Source: Fimbriimonadia bacterium
GTDB taxonomy: Bacteria; Armatimonadota; Fimbriimonadia; Fimbriimonadales; GBS-DC
Reading direction: 5' to 3'
DNA: 64,000 nucleotides
NCBI GenBank assembly: GCA_026129765.1
Contig: JAHCHP010000002.1
Coordinates: 62,001-126,000 of the forward strand
The notes beneath the pieces are model-generated. The model had not been told where the DNA came from. It saw only the letters and a list, made by a program, of their open reading frames with translations, and made no database searches. Shown piece after piece: positions 52,990 to 62,025 of this stretch. A program made the position numbers and the translations under genes. The number at the start of each line of letters is the position of its first letter. Position 1 is the stretch's first letter.

Positions 52990-55398
52990 TCAAATCTCCA
53001 ATCGCCCTTCTTTCAATTCATAGTTTTGCCCATTCGCGAGGAGTATACCGCTGACTGAAGGGGGCAACTGAACCGAACCACGCAACAAGCCCTCCTCCTG
53101 ACGAAAATCGAACCTGAAATCGCCCAATGGATGAACCATCACTCCCGAAGCCGAATTGAGCATACCCAATTGTGGACGAATCGTCACTGACTGGCAGCCG
53201 GGCGCGGAGGGCTGCACACCCAACACCGAGGCGAAATAGTGGTAGAGCGGATGCGCGCCCCACGCATGGCAGTCGGACCGATTGGTGTGGGGGTTTCCAT
53301 TCTCGTAAGTGGTTTTGAAGTCGTAATCAACCATCTCGTACCAGTGCGCCATACGTTTGAAAAAGGCGTCCATCCGGTTCAATTCGCGGCATGCTTCAAA
53401 ATAGTAATGCATAAAGTAGACCGAAGGAACCGTCAAATCGTCCGCTTCAAAGAGTTGGTTCGCGATTGATTGCCGTTGGTCGTCGGTGATCGTTCCCGAC
53501 AAAACCGCCAAGCATTGCGCATGCTCCGAGAATAGGGTCTGCTCCACATTATCCGCAAACAGCCCACGCGAATCGCTCCAGAAGTGTTGAGCAATGGCGC
53601 GGGTCACTTCTTGCGCTTTGCGCTCCCAGCGCTGCGCCAATTCCGGTTCGCCGCATTCACTCTCAAGTTGCGCCGCGCACCGCAATGAATAGACAAACTG
53701 CCAATTCAACAATGCGCTTATTCCGTCTCTTGCGCCCGGAGGCTCGCCATGCGCCCACTCATTCACCCAATCGGTGTAGTTCCAGCCCGCAGGCGAATGA
53801 ACAATGCCTGTCTCGTCCCGCAGCGCGTCAAACGCATCGAGTACCGAACGCATACCCGGCAGCAACTCCTGAACAAAGGGTAAATCCCCACGCCACTGCA
53901 TAAAGTCATGGATCATCGCGACCCACCACAGCGAAAAAGGAGGGATGATCTGCCGCAGTCGGGACGGATAGCGCGACTGGGTAAACCCTTGAGGCAGGCG
54001 CGACCAATCAAACATTTTCAAAGCCTTTCTGGGCAGCCGGTCATCCCGCGACCAGAGATAGGTCACCAGACACTCCAAGCGCGTATCGCCCGCATACATC
54101 AACTGCTCAAAGTAAGGGCAATCCATATAAGTTTCATGCGCGCACATCTGCAATCCGCGAATCGCAATCGGTATCACGGCTGCCAGACGAGGTTCGCTGG
54201 ATTGAAACAGCGAGTCTTGTCCCATGGGATAATGGGTCTCCAACAAGGCGAACTTCTCTATTGTCAAAGGATGATTGTCCGTCTCGACCAACAGTTCCAC
54301 ATAGCGACCGCACTGCCACCAAAGTGTTTTGAAGTGCCTGTTTTCGCCGCCATCGGGTTTGAAGGTATCGCCCAAGCCATCCTTGAAGTGCCACATCGCG
54401 CAGAAATATTTGCCCTCTACCTCCCCCCGGTGACCGCGATCCCACGTTTTCAAATCTTGTACCAGCCCCTCCTGCCAATGCGCGCGAACAAGACTGCCCT
54501 GCCCGCCCGACACAATGACTTCGGGATACGCGCAATAATAATTCTCTAAATCGATCAGCACGCGCCTTCGGGTATGGGGCGGTATCGTTAAAGAACTGCC
54601 CGACAGCAACGCCTGCCAATCTGAGGTTTCAGCCTTCAAATGATCAGCTTCGCGGATCGGTATCGAGTGGGTCTGGCTTAAAGCGGGAGAGGATACGTGC
54701 CGAACTTTGCCGGTCTTAACGGGTCGCTCAATCATCGCAGGCAGCATAGCGGATAGCAGCAAATGCTCCTGGTGCATCACCATCTCGTTCCGACGTTTTG
54801 CGCTGTAAGCAGGATGAAACGTTTCTGCCGGAACCCAGCCCTGCCCCTCACCGTGTTCAAATCCCCAATCATAAGCGGAGCCATCCACGACGAGGTTATG
54901 CCCCACGCCAAACGCGCCCATCGGATGAGTATATTCATAACCACCCAATCGTTTGACCTGCCATTCCGCCACGCCCGTTGCCAGCGTTTCGCGCCAACTG
55001 TCCTCTTCAGGGCAAAGCAGAAAACCGGGCTTCACGCTGAATTGCGCTATTGGAGCCTTGTTCCCCAACGCCCACACATGCGCGACCAGTATGTGATCGC
55101 CTGCAGACAGCGTTAAGTCAAAAGTCTCAAAGAACCAATGGAGGTCATCGCCTCGTTCGGGTCCGCGCCCAACTCGCTCGCCATCCAAATAGAGAGCGTA
55201 CCGCTCATCCGCAGAGACATGGATCCGCAAGGTGGTTGGCTCTTCACTCGAGAAGGCGCGTTTGAAAGCGCAGACATAAGGGGTGGGGGGCGCGCTGGGA
55301 AGCCCAATCCAACGGCAGTTGCCCCAATGTCCTGCCTGTCCCCAATTTTTGCCTTGATCTAAGGATGCGAAGGGTTCCGACTCCAAAACGATTCTCAT
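52990..55398 (-). CDS. Alpha-L-rhamnosidase-like glycosidase (GH78)
   Basis: The 802-aa protein starts MRIVLESEPFASLDQGKNWG with AAAGGAG upstream. N-terminal beta domains (FKRAFSSEEPTTLRIHVSAD, YALYLDGERVGRGPERGD) precede an alpha/alpha barrel with YMDCPYFEQLMYAGDTRLEC, the GH78-like catalytic region, and DCHAWGAHPLYHYFASVLGV, typical of the barrel end. No signal peptide is seen, so it would act in the cytosol, on oligosaccharides imported after the action of secreted enzymes. Confidence 0.85.
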   Translation of the reverse strand: MRIVLESEPFASLDQGKNWGQAGHWGNCRWIGLPSAPPTPYVCAFKRAFSSEEPTTLRIHVSADERYALYLDGERVGRGPERGDDLHWFFETFDLTLSAGDHILVAHVWALGNKAPIAQFSVKPGFLLCPEEDSWRETLATGVAEWQVKRLGGYEYTHPMGAFGVGHNLVVDGSAYDWGFEHGEGQGWVPAETFHPAYSAKRRNEMVMHQEHLLLSAMLPAMIERPVKTGKVRHVSSPALSQTHSIPIREADHLKAETSDWQALLSGSSLTIPPHTRRRVLIDLENYYCAYPEVIVSGGQGSLVRAHWQEGLVQDLKTWDRGHRGEVEGKYFCAMWHFKDGLGDTFKPDGGENRHFKTLWWQCGRYVELLVETDNHPLTIEKFALLETHYPMGQDSLFQSSEPRLAAVIPIAIRGLQMCAHETYMDCPYFEQLMYAGDTRLECLVTYLWSRDDRLPRKALKMFDWSRLPQGFTQSRYPSRLRQIIPPFSLWWVAMIHDFMQWRGDLPFVQELLPGMRSVLDAFDALRDETGIVHSPAGWNYTDWVNEWAHGEPPGARDGISALLNWQFVYSLRCAAQLESECGEPELAQRWERKAQEVTRAIAQHFWSDSRGLFADNVEQTLFSEHAQCLAVLSGTITDDQRQSIANQLFEADDLTVPSVYFMHYYFEACRELNRMDAFFKRMAHWYEMVDYDFKTTYENGNPHTNRSDCHAWGAHPLYHYFASVLGVQPSAPGCQSVTIRPQLGMLNSASGVMVHPLGDFRFDFRQEEGLLRGSVQLPPSVSGILLANGQNYELKEGRLEI

Positions 55399-55415
55399 AG
55401 GTTTCTGATCTCCTT

Positions 55416-56048
55416 TTACTCGATGAGGTCCAGCCAATTTTTCAAAAGGCGTAACCCTGTCTCACCGCTCTTTTCGGGATGAAACTGCGTCGCGAAGAGG
55501 TTCTCACGGTGAACTGCGCAGGGAAACCAACCGCCATAGTCCGCTTCCGCGCAAATCAGGCTTTCATCTTCTACATGCGGATAGTAAGAATGTACGAAAT
55601 AGACATAATCGCTGGGAGCGAGACCGCGCATCAGCGGGCAGTCGGGGCGAAAACGAAGCCGGTTCCAGCCCATATGCGGCACTGGAAGCGAGAATTGTGG
55701 CTGACTGCGAAATCCGATGACCTTCCCTTTTAGCAATCCCAGCCCTGTCTCTTCAGACGACTCATCGCTGGTTTCAAACAATAGCTGCAGCCCCAAGCAG
55801 ATTCCAAGAAACGGCTTTCCACTCTGAACCGCCTCGACAAGAATCTCTGCCAAACCGCTTTTTCTTAACGAGCGCATCGCCGCGCCAAACGCCCCCACCC
55901 CGGGCAAAACAAGGGCTTGCGCATGGGCAAGTTCGGAGGGTTGAGACACGATGCGCGCGGAGGCTCCTAAGTGTTCAAAGGCTTTCTGCGCGCTGCGCAA
56001 GTTGCCCATGCCGTAGTCGATAATGGCGATTGGGAGCGGAGTCTTCAT
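55416..56048 (-). CDS. hisH: Imidazole glycerol phosphate synthase, glutaminase subunit
   Basis: The 210-aa class I glutamine amidotransferase supplies ammonia to HisF. It has IIDYGMGNLRSAQKAFEHLG, the oxyanion strand VLPGVGAFGAAM, nucleophile Cys in LGICLGLQLLFE, and the His/Glu pair in FATQFHPEKSGETGLRLL. hisF is not in the window. It lies 20 bp downstream of hisB. Confidence 0.95.
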   Translation of the reverse strand: MKTPLPIAIIDYGMGNLRSAQKAFEHLGASARIVSQPSELAHAQALVLPGVGAFGAAMRSLRKSGLAEILVEAVQSGKPFLGICLGLQLLFETSDESSEETGLGLLKGKVIGFRSQPQFSLPVPHMGWNRLRFRPDCPLMRGLAPSDYVYFVHSYYPHVEDESLICAEADYGGWFPCAVHRENLFATQFHPEKSGETGLRLLKNWLDLIE

Positions 56049-56068
56049 GGTCGGAACAGCGCGCCCTC

Positions 56069-56686
56069 TCAGTTGGGATTATCCAACACCCCTTTTGTGG
56101 AAGGCACCGTCAATTGGCGGGGATTGACGCGGGTCGCCATTTCCAACGACTTAGCAAACGCCTTGAAGATCGCCTCCATCGCATGGTGGGCATTTCCGCT
56201 GTTCATCAGGCGAACATGAACCGTGGCTGCCGCCTGATTGGCGAAGGCGTGAAAGAACTCGCGCACCAGTTCGGTCGGCATCATCCCGACCAGATCGCGG
56301 CTAAATTGCGCGTCAAACTCCAGGTGAGCGCGCCCGCTGAAATCGATCGCAACCATTGCCAACGATTCGTCCATTGGCACAATCGCCCAACCATACCGCT
56401 GGATCCCCTTTTTTTCGCCTAACGCCTGCGAACAGACCCGTCCTAAACAGATCCCCACATCCTCAATCAGATGATGTTCATCCACATAAAGATCGCCATG
56501 CGCATGAACCACCAAATCAAACAGACCATGCCGGGAAATCTGGGTCAACATATGATCGAAAAAGCCAATGCCTGTATCGATTTGCGAAGTGCCGGAGCCA
56601 TCCAAGTCGATGGAGACCCGGATAGTGGTTTCTAAGGTTTCGCGTTCGATTTCCGCATAACGTGTGCCAGGTGCGGGAAGGTTCAT
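56069..56686 (-). CDS. hisB: Imidazoleglycerol-phosphate dehydratase
   Basis: The 205-aa monofunctional dehydratase has the two metal-binding motifs DEHHLIEDVGICLG and NAHHAMEAIFKAFAKSLE, plus GIGFFDHMLTQISRHGLFDL. The HisB-N phosphatase domain of enterobacteria is absent, as usual outside that group. It overlaps the hisD end by four bases. Confidence 0.96.
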   Translation of the reverse strand: MNLPAPGTRYAEIERETLETTIRVSIDLDGSGTSQIDTGIGFFDHMLTQISRHGLFDLVVHAHGDLYVDEHHLIEDVGICLGRVCSQALGEKKGIQRYGWAIVPMDESLAMVAIDFSGRAHLEFDAQFSRDLVGMMPTELVREFFHAFANQAAATVHVRLMNSGNAHHAMEAIFKAFAKSLEMATRVNPRQLTVPSTKGVLDNPN

Positions 56687-57984
56687 TCTGACATCTCCTC
56701 TATCTGTTCTTGCCGAATTTTTGCGCCATAAGCATGCCCATCCAACCCTTCCACCTCCGCCAAGGTGGTTAACGGATCGATGAGGCGGCTCAAGGTGTCT
56801 TCATTCCAACCGATCAGGCTGCTACGTTTGAGAAACGTGTCGACCGTAATCGGCGATTCGAAGCGAGCCGCTCTGCCGGTTGGCAGCGTATGACTGGGTC
56901 CCGCGACATAATCGCCTGCCGCTTGGGGAGTCCAATGCCCCAACAAAATGCAGCCCGCGTTTTGCACGAACCGCAATTGACTGAAGGCGTCATCGGTCAT
57001 CAGCGTCAAATGTTCCGGCGCGGTTTCATTCGCCCATTCAAATGCTTCGACCAGGTTTTCGGTCTTTACCGCCACGCTGCGCGCCACCGACTCCTCGATG
57101 ATGGCTTTGCGTTGGCGGTTTCCGATTTGCGCCTCTATCGCCTCTAAGGTTCGCTGAAGAATCGCTTCTGCTGGCGTAAAGAGATAGCCTATCGAATCGG
57201 AACCGTGTTCCAGTTGAGTCAACAAATCTGCCGCGATGAAATCGGGATGCGCGGTCTCATCCGCAATAATCGCCACTTCGGTCGCGCCCGCCCACAGGTC
57301 AACTCCCACTTCGCCCCAAAGCAGCCGCTTGGCTAAGTTGACATACACATTGCCCGGTCCCACGATTTTGTGTACCGCTGGCACGGTTTCTGTGCCATAA
57401 GCCATGGCGGCAACGGCTTGCGCGCCCCCCATTTTATAAACCGCATCGATGCCCATCTCCTGCGCAGCCACTAGTACCGCGTCCGGTAGTGTGCCATCTT
57501 TTTGGGGAGGCGCGCAAATAATGATTTTGGAGACGCCTGCCACCCGCGCGGGAATCGTGTTCATCAAAACGGTGCTGGGATAAGCGGCGCGGCCACCTGG
57601 CACATAGATCCCGACGCTCTCGATGGGGCGGATAATTTGTCCTGTCAGCGCGCCATGCGGGTCATTACGCCACCAGGTCTCCCGTTTGTGCGCCTCATGG
57701 AAGTGGGATACTTGCGCAATCACCACATGAATCGCTTCAATCACTTTGGGCGAAATGCGCGCTCGCGCCTGCGCGAATTCATCGGGCGTCACCTGCAATG
57801 TGCTGGCAGTGGGGCAGTCCCATTGGCGCGTATACTCCAACACCGCCTCATCCCCCCGGGTCTGGACCGCCTCCAAAATGGCAGCGACTTCCGCCAATCG
57901 TTCCGCATTGGACCGGGGCGCGAACGCCTTCAACGCGCTTCGGATCGTCTCCGCGCTGTCGCGCTGGGAATAGAACACCTTCAT
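56683..57984 (-). CDS. hisD: Histidinol dehydrogenase
   Basis: The 433-aa Zn enzyme catalyses the last two steps of histidine synthesis. Motifs include GIYVPGGRAAYPSTVLMNTI, KIVGPGNVYVNLAKRLLWGE, EVAIIADETAHPDFIAADLL, TQLEHGSDS with Gln/His ligands, and VAGPSHTLPTGRAARF. It leads a hisD-hisB-hisH unit. The remaining his genes are elsewhere. Confidence 0.96.
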   Translation of the reverse strand: MKVFYSQRDSAETIRSALKAFAPRSNAERLAEVAAILEAVQTRGDEAVLEYTRQWDCPTASTLQVTPDEFAQARARISPKVIEAIHVVIAQVSHFHEAHKRETWWRNDPHGALTGQIIRPIESVGIYVPGGRAAYPSTVLMNTIPARVAGVSKIIICAPPQKDGTLPDAVLVAAQEMGIDAVYKMGGAQAVAAMAYGTETVPAVHKIVGPGNVYVNLAKRLLWGEVGVDLWAGATEVAIIADETAHPDFIAADLLTQLEHGSDSIGYLFTPAEAILQRTLEAIEAQIGNRQRKAIIEESVARSVAVKTENLVEAFEWANETAPEHLTLMTDDAFSQLRFVQNAGCILLGHWTPQAAGDYVAGPSHTLPTGRAARFESPITVDTFLKRSSLIGWNEDTLSRLIDPLTTLAEVEGLDGHAYGAKIRQEQIEEMSE

Positions 57985-58130
57985 ACGATAAAGTGTACCT
58001 GAAAGAGAGGGCGGTCCTTGTGCTTTCAGGTTTCATTTGGAGCGAGCATTCTGCAGGAAATCGCCCATTTCTCTCGAAAGTTGTTTTATGATTGATTCAA
58101 TTATTTTTTTATGAGAGAGGAAACACGACC

Positions 58131-59375
58131 ATGCTCAGGATCAGGCGCATTCGCAGCTTATACGCGCTTCTTTTACTTGCCACTTTATTGAGATCGGGGG
58201 CGGCTCAACCTAACGAGGAGCAGCCATTGATCCAGGCGATTACAACAGCCCTCCGGTCCGATGATCGCCGGTATGCTGCGCAAACAGCTTCAATGATCGC
58301 CTTTGGTTACTGTAGATCGATCAACGCGATACAAGATTTAGAAGCGACTGTTGTCCTTCAAAAAGCCTGCGCTCCCAACGAAAAACCACCTTGGACCCCG
58401 GCAGATTGGAATGTTTTCATCGATAAATTAAGGGTTCTGGGAAACAGCCTGAGTCAATTAAAATACACTCCAGAAGTCCCAAAGTCGATGCTGATTTATG
58501 GGGGCGGCGCAATGGGAGGGAATGACACCCCATCGCGTTTTGAGCCTTTTATCATCTATGCCAACAATCCTGCCAGTTTCGATATCGGTCTTCGATACGG
58601 GATGGGGCGAACAAGAAATAGTGCCATGAATTTCCAGTGGGACCCCACCTCTCGCAGAAGTCGCTACATCAAGAATTCAGGGGAAATAAGAAGGGTATCG
58701 GCAAAACCTTTGCAAGAGCAAATTAGCCGATTACTCATTATAGATGACAGGATGGTCACCCGCGATGCGCTGATAGAAGCGCTTCAGAGATTTTGCGATG
58801 CATTGAATCAATTCGAGGCTGATTTCGAAGCCAAGATCGAGCCGCCTATTAAAACCCTGCAAGCCTTTGAAACGATGATTTTCCAGCCGGAAACGCTATT
58901 ACTCGCTTCGTTATTTGATAGCAGCGGATCACTGCAATACACCACCTTGGGAGGCTCTGTCTCTCAAAACATACCGATAGGTGGCGATTCCGATTCCAAA
59001 ATCGTTCCCGATCTGCAGGTATCTGCCTCTTTAGAGTGGCTGCGGTGGAAATATCAAGGACAAAAAAGTGATCATGCGCTTTGGAATCTTTCCACGGTTT
59101 GGCTGGATCGCGCGCCTCGTCTCGAACAGTATGAAGATTGGATTGGTAACCGACGATGTCGGAGGGGCATTCACCGATGGCAGTGGGCGTGGGGAGCGAG
59201 CCTGTCGGGTATTTCAGATGTTAGCAACAGCGAGACACTCACATTCTTTATGCGCTATCGACCGAGAATTGACGATTTTGCCTCTGCGCCCTATGATTTA
59301 GAGGGATACATCAGCTTCCGGCGCGGGCGAGATCCCATTGTAGGAATGCAAGTCTCCTCGTTCATCTGCTGGTGA
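58131..59375 (+). CDS. Secreted protein of unknown function
   Basis: The 414-aa product starts MLRIRRIRSLYALLLLATLL, a signal peptide; AGAGGAAA precedes the ATG. The mature protein is mixed, with no recognised domain: an N-terminal helical part (LIQAITTALRSDDRRYAAQT), a Gly-rich turn (MLIYGGGAMGGNDTPSRFEP), a helical middle and a Trp/Arg-rich C-terminal part with alternating residues (LEWLRWKYQGQ, WQWAWGASLSGI, GYISFRRGRDP). The end may be beta-barrel-like, but this is a guess. Confidence 0.75.
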   Translation: MLRIRRIRSLYALLLLATLLRSGAAQPNEEQPLIQAITTALRSDDRRYAAQTASMIAFGYCRSINAIQDLEATVVLQKACAPNEKPPWTPADWNVFIDKLRVLGNSLSQLKYTPEVPKSMLIYGGGAMGGNDTPSRFEPFIIYANNPASFDIGLRYGMGRTRNSAMNFQWDPTSRRSRYIKNSGEIRRVSAKPLQEQISRLLIIDDRMVTRDALIEALQRFCDALNQFEADFEAKIEPPIKTLQAFETMIFQPETLLLASLFDSSGSLQYTTLGGSVSQNIPIGGDSDSKIVPDLQVSASLEWLRWKYQGQKSDHALWNLSTVWLDRAPRLEQYEDWIGNRRCRRGIHRWQWAWGASLSGISDVSNSETLTFFMRYRPRIDDFASAPYDLEGYISFRRGRDPIVGMQVSSFICW

Positions 59376-59390
59376 TTGGGCAAAGCTCTA

Positions 59391-60788
59391 TTACTTGGAG
59401 GACGGGTGACTTTGGGAGCTTAAATGCCGGTTCAGCGCGTCCAGCGTCGCAATGGCGATGGCTCGATGCTGATCCTCGCCTACTATCGCAGAACCGATTA
59501 GTTCGCGTTGCTCCCCGCCTAATTCCCATTGTGCCAGCACACTGACCATCGAGCGTTCATTCATGGTGTTAAACGCAACCCCCAAAATCTGGACTTCAGC
59601 CTCTTTCGGCAGCATCCGGTTCAGCGCCTGCAAGGTTGCCTGCGCGATCAATGTCTCATCTTGCGGTTCGCCATCCGCCACACCGCTGATCAAGTTGTCT
59701 TGTATCCGCAAATAGACCTGCGCGCGGGCGCGTTTGCTTTCCCGAATGTAGCTCACGCTTTGCAATTGAGCGCGCCGTTCCGCTGCGCCTTCCATCGAAG
59801 TTGGTAAGGGCAGTGTCAGTTGCGAACCGCGATTCACTGTTCCTTTCATCTTCATACATTCTTGGCTGGCAAGATTGACCAGGTTATCCACCGTCGCTTC
59901 ATAGTGAACTTGCTCCCGTTCCCGCGTGCGCTTACCGCCATAATAGCCATAGGAGATACTGAGCGGAATGTCCACCCCTTCCAGGCGGGTAGTGGCGATG
60001 AGGCGGCTGATTTGATGAGCCAGCAAACCCGCCTCGTCCCGTCGGCGTAAGGTGGCCACAGCAAACTCATCGCCCCCCCACCGGCAAACAACATCCATTT
60101 CGGGATCGGTCTCCTGAGAAATGGTCTGCGCCAATATCTGCAGCACTTCATCCCCCACCAGATGCCCATGCCGCTTGTTAAACGCGCCGAAGTTATCCAA
60201 ATCAAAAAACAGTATCGTGATCTCCTGCCCCTCTTTCAGGCGGTCCACGCTCCAGGCGCGAAGCACATCCGACCAGGGCAGTCCTGTCATGGGGTCATAA
60301 CTGCGTCCGATTTCCGGCAGAAGCGAATAGACCGACACCATCCCCTGCAGTTCGCCATTCTCCACCACCGGCAAAACCCCGATTTGGTTCTGCTCCATCC
60401 ATTGCGCCGCTTGGCGGACGGGTGTTCCGTAAGTCAATGAGATGAAATCGGTTCGCATCACTTCTTGCACCAACCGGTCGGGATTCGCGTTTAGCAGGCA
60501 GGTATCATCCACCATGCCGACCACCGCATCACCTTGCAATACGGGCAAGCCGGGTAGTTGATGTCCTTTCAATAGAATGATTGCCGTTGCCACCGTATGG
60601 GTTGGGTTCACCCATACTTTCAACGGAGTCATCGCCTGACGAATTGTTTTCATCATGAAGCCTGTGCCATGGGAACTCGAGGCGGTTCCGTTCGCTTGAA
60701 ATAGCGAAGAACGAAGGGTTTCTGAGAACCCTTCGCGCGCCGTCGGAATGTGACGTCCTGTCGTCTGTCCCTTGGTCTGTTCAATCAT
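59391..60788 (-). CDS. CBS-pair diguanylate cyclase with extra C-terminal domain
   Basis: The 465-aa protein has two CBS repeats (MTPLKVWVNPTHTVATAIIL and VMRTDFISLTYGTPVRQAAQ, residues about 53-155), then a GGDEF domain (about 165-330) with an intact FFDLDNFGAFNKRHGHLVGD and RWGGDEF (238-242). No RxxD inhibitory site lies at the usual distance before GGDEF. Residues about 350-460 form another alpha/beta unit with two similar halves (ETLIAQATLQALNRMLP; HRAIAIATLDALNRHL) that I cannot assign. CBS pairs usually bind adenine nucleotides, so c-di-GMP output may follow energy state. Confidence 0.88.
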   Translation of the reverse strand: MIEQTKGQTTGRHIPTAREGFSETLRSSLFQANGTASSSHGTGFMMKTIRQAMTPLKVWVNPTHTVATAIILLKGHQLPGLPVLQGDAVVGMVDDTCLLNANPDRLVQEVMRTDFISLTYGTPVRQAAQWMEQNQIGVLPVVENGELQGMVSVYSLLPEIGRSYDPMTGLPWSDVLRAWSVDRLKEGQEITILFFDLDNFGAFNKRHGHLVGDEVLQILAQTISQETDPEMDVVCRWGGDEFAVATLRRRDEAGLLAHQISRLIATTRLEGVDIPLSISYGYYGGKRTREREQVHYEATVDNLVNLASQECMKMKGTVNRGSQLTLPLPTSMEGAAERRAQLQSVSYIRESKRARAQVYLRIQDNLISGVADGEPQDETLIAQATLQALNRMLPKEAEVQILGVAFNTMNERSMVSVLAQWELGGEQRELIGSAIVGEDQHRAIAIATLDALNRHLSSQSHPSSK

Positions 60789-60887
60789 CAGCGTCCCTGC
60801 AACCGATTAAGCAGATGGTTCTAATACTTAAGATACTATCCTTTTACTTATATAGATACTTCAAACATTACAACCGAATTTATAGAG

Positions 60888-61817
60888 TTATTTCAGCGTT
60901 TCAAACGGAATAAAGACCTGCGATTTTGCTCTCCGCCCATACGCCAAATCGTAGAGCAGCCTGCCCGCCCGAAACCCCAAATCTTCCGGGTTCTCTAAGG
61001 CGAGCCAATCGACCTTTTGCTCTAATCGGAGCCGTCGGTCCTCTTGCCGGTAAGAAAACCCGCCCACGCGCAAACGAAGCCGTTGCTCTGACCGGACCGG
61101 TGTCTCCAGCCAGGCATCCAAAGGCTCTGCGCCAAGTAGGAAGACCCCGCGAAGATTTTTCATCGTCAAGGCGCGCTGGCAGAGAGTCCGAGCATCACTT
61201 CTTCCAGACACGGGAAGCCATTGCGCCCTCAATCTTTTATTTTTCAACAAGCCATGCCGGAATCCTTCCCAAAATTCATTTTGCGCCCGGTGAACAGGAT
61301 GTTCGCTGATCACCGTCACGACGCCCGCTACGATGGTCGAAGCGAAATCATTCCCTGCTTTCCTGCCACATTCATAATAGTAGGTGGCTGCCGCGCCGAC
61401 CCGTTTGGAGCCGGGAACATCATAACCGATACAGAAGGCTGGCACGCCCTCCGACATCAATTCATCGATGAGTGGAGCCGCAGAATCATCGGAGGCGATA
61501 CCAACGCCCCGCAAGTCCTCTTTGTGCTGTTGAAGCCAATGCGTAATCTCTTCTTTCGTTTGTTCGCCGGTGACCAGAATCTCCAGTTGGATACCTTCCG
61601 CGTCTAAGGCGCGCTCTACCCCTTTACTGACTTCCCTCCAAAAATCGTTCTTTTCCGCATCGATCCAGACCGCCAACGGCACTACGGTCTGCGAACGCTC
61701 GGGCTTGGAAGGCTGCATCGTATCGCAACCGCCTAACACAAACGCTAAAGCGATTCCTGCCAACGGCAGCGCATGGTTTCGCGAGCGGTCTCGCTGTTTA
61801 AGATTCTTTTTGGACAT
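60888..61817 (-). CDS. Periplasmic-binding (type 1, sugar-like) lipoprotein
   Basis: The 309-aa protein has a lipoprotein signal (GIALAFVLGGCDTMQPSKPE, Cys in the lipobox). Its fold matches ribose/xylose-binding proteins: LAVWIDAEKNDFWREVSKGV, VGIASDDSAAPLIDELMSEG, VPAFCIGYDVPGSKRVGAAA and GNDFASTIVAGVVTVISEHP. Permease and ATPase genes are not adjacent, so it may serve a transporter encoded elsewhere or a sensor. A promoter and 11-bp repeats lie upstream. Confidence 0.82.
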   Translation of the reverse strand: MSKKNLKQRDRSRNHALPLAGIALAFVLGGCDTMQPSKPERSQTVVPLAVWIDAEKNDFWREVSKGVERALDAEGIQLEILVTGEQTKEEITHWLQQHKEDLRGVGIASDDSAAPLIDELMSEGVPAFCIGYDVPGSKRVGAAATYYYECGRKAGNDFASTIVAGVVTVISEHPVHRAQNEFWEGFRHGLLKNKRLRAQWLPVSGRSDARTLCQRALTMKNLRGVFLLGAEPLDAWLETPVRSEQRLRLRVGGFSYRQEDRRLRLEQKVDWLALENPEDLGFRAGRLLYDLAYGRRAKSQVFIPFETLK

Positions 61818-61846
61818 CCGAGTTCCCTGCCCGTATTTCTAACAAA

Positions 61847-61875
61847 ATTTTAATCGCGCCTTAACCGCCCCTTAA
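61847..61875 (-). promoter_or_regulatory. Candidate promoter of the binding-protein gene
   Basis: TTAAGG (-35, 61870-61875) and TAAAAT (-10, 61847-61852) are 17 bp apart on the minus strand and overlap the 11-bp repeats. Confidence 0.4.
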
Positions 61876-61880
61876 CAGCG
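61848..61880. repeat. Three 11-bp direct repeats, Pho-box-like
   Basis: TTTTAATCGCG, CCTTAACCGCC and CCTTAACAGCG follow each other without gaps. Helical-turn phasing of TTAA cores is typical of OmpR/PhoB-family response regulators; CTTAAC 8-mers with 3-bp spacing are like the cyanobacterial Pho box. They overlap promoters reading both ways. Confidence 0.6.
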
Positions 61881-61906
61881 TCAAGGCTATACTATATACG
61901 CAATCA

Positions 61907-62023
61907 TACCGGTTGGGCGTTTATCCCCAGCCTCGGTCCTCTCCCCAATATCTTGCCTGCGCGAGTATAGATGAGCGATCAGGGTAGGTCACGCGGAGTC
62001 TCGCCCCGCGTGACCATTTTTTT
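61907..62023 (+). ncRNA. Candidate small RNA with own promoter and terminator
   Basis: TTAACA (61872-61877), 17 bp, and TATACG (61895-61900) form a plausible promoter. About 110 nt later comes a strong plus-strand terminator. No frame of note lies between. GGTTGGG/CCCCAGCC can form an internal stem. No known RNA family is recognised. Confidence 0.4.
61987..62023 (+). terminator. Strong rightward intrinsic terminator
   Basis: A perfect 10-bp stem GGTCACGCGG/CCGCGTGACC with a 9-nt loop is followed by A and seven T on the plus strand. Both flanking genes are on the minus strand, so it must end a plus-strand transcript starting nearby. Confidence 0.85.
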
Positions 62024-62025
62024 CG

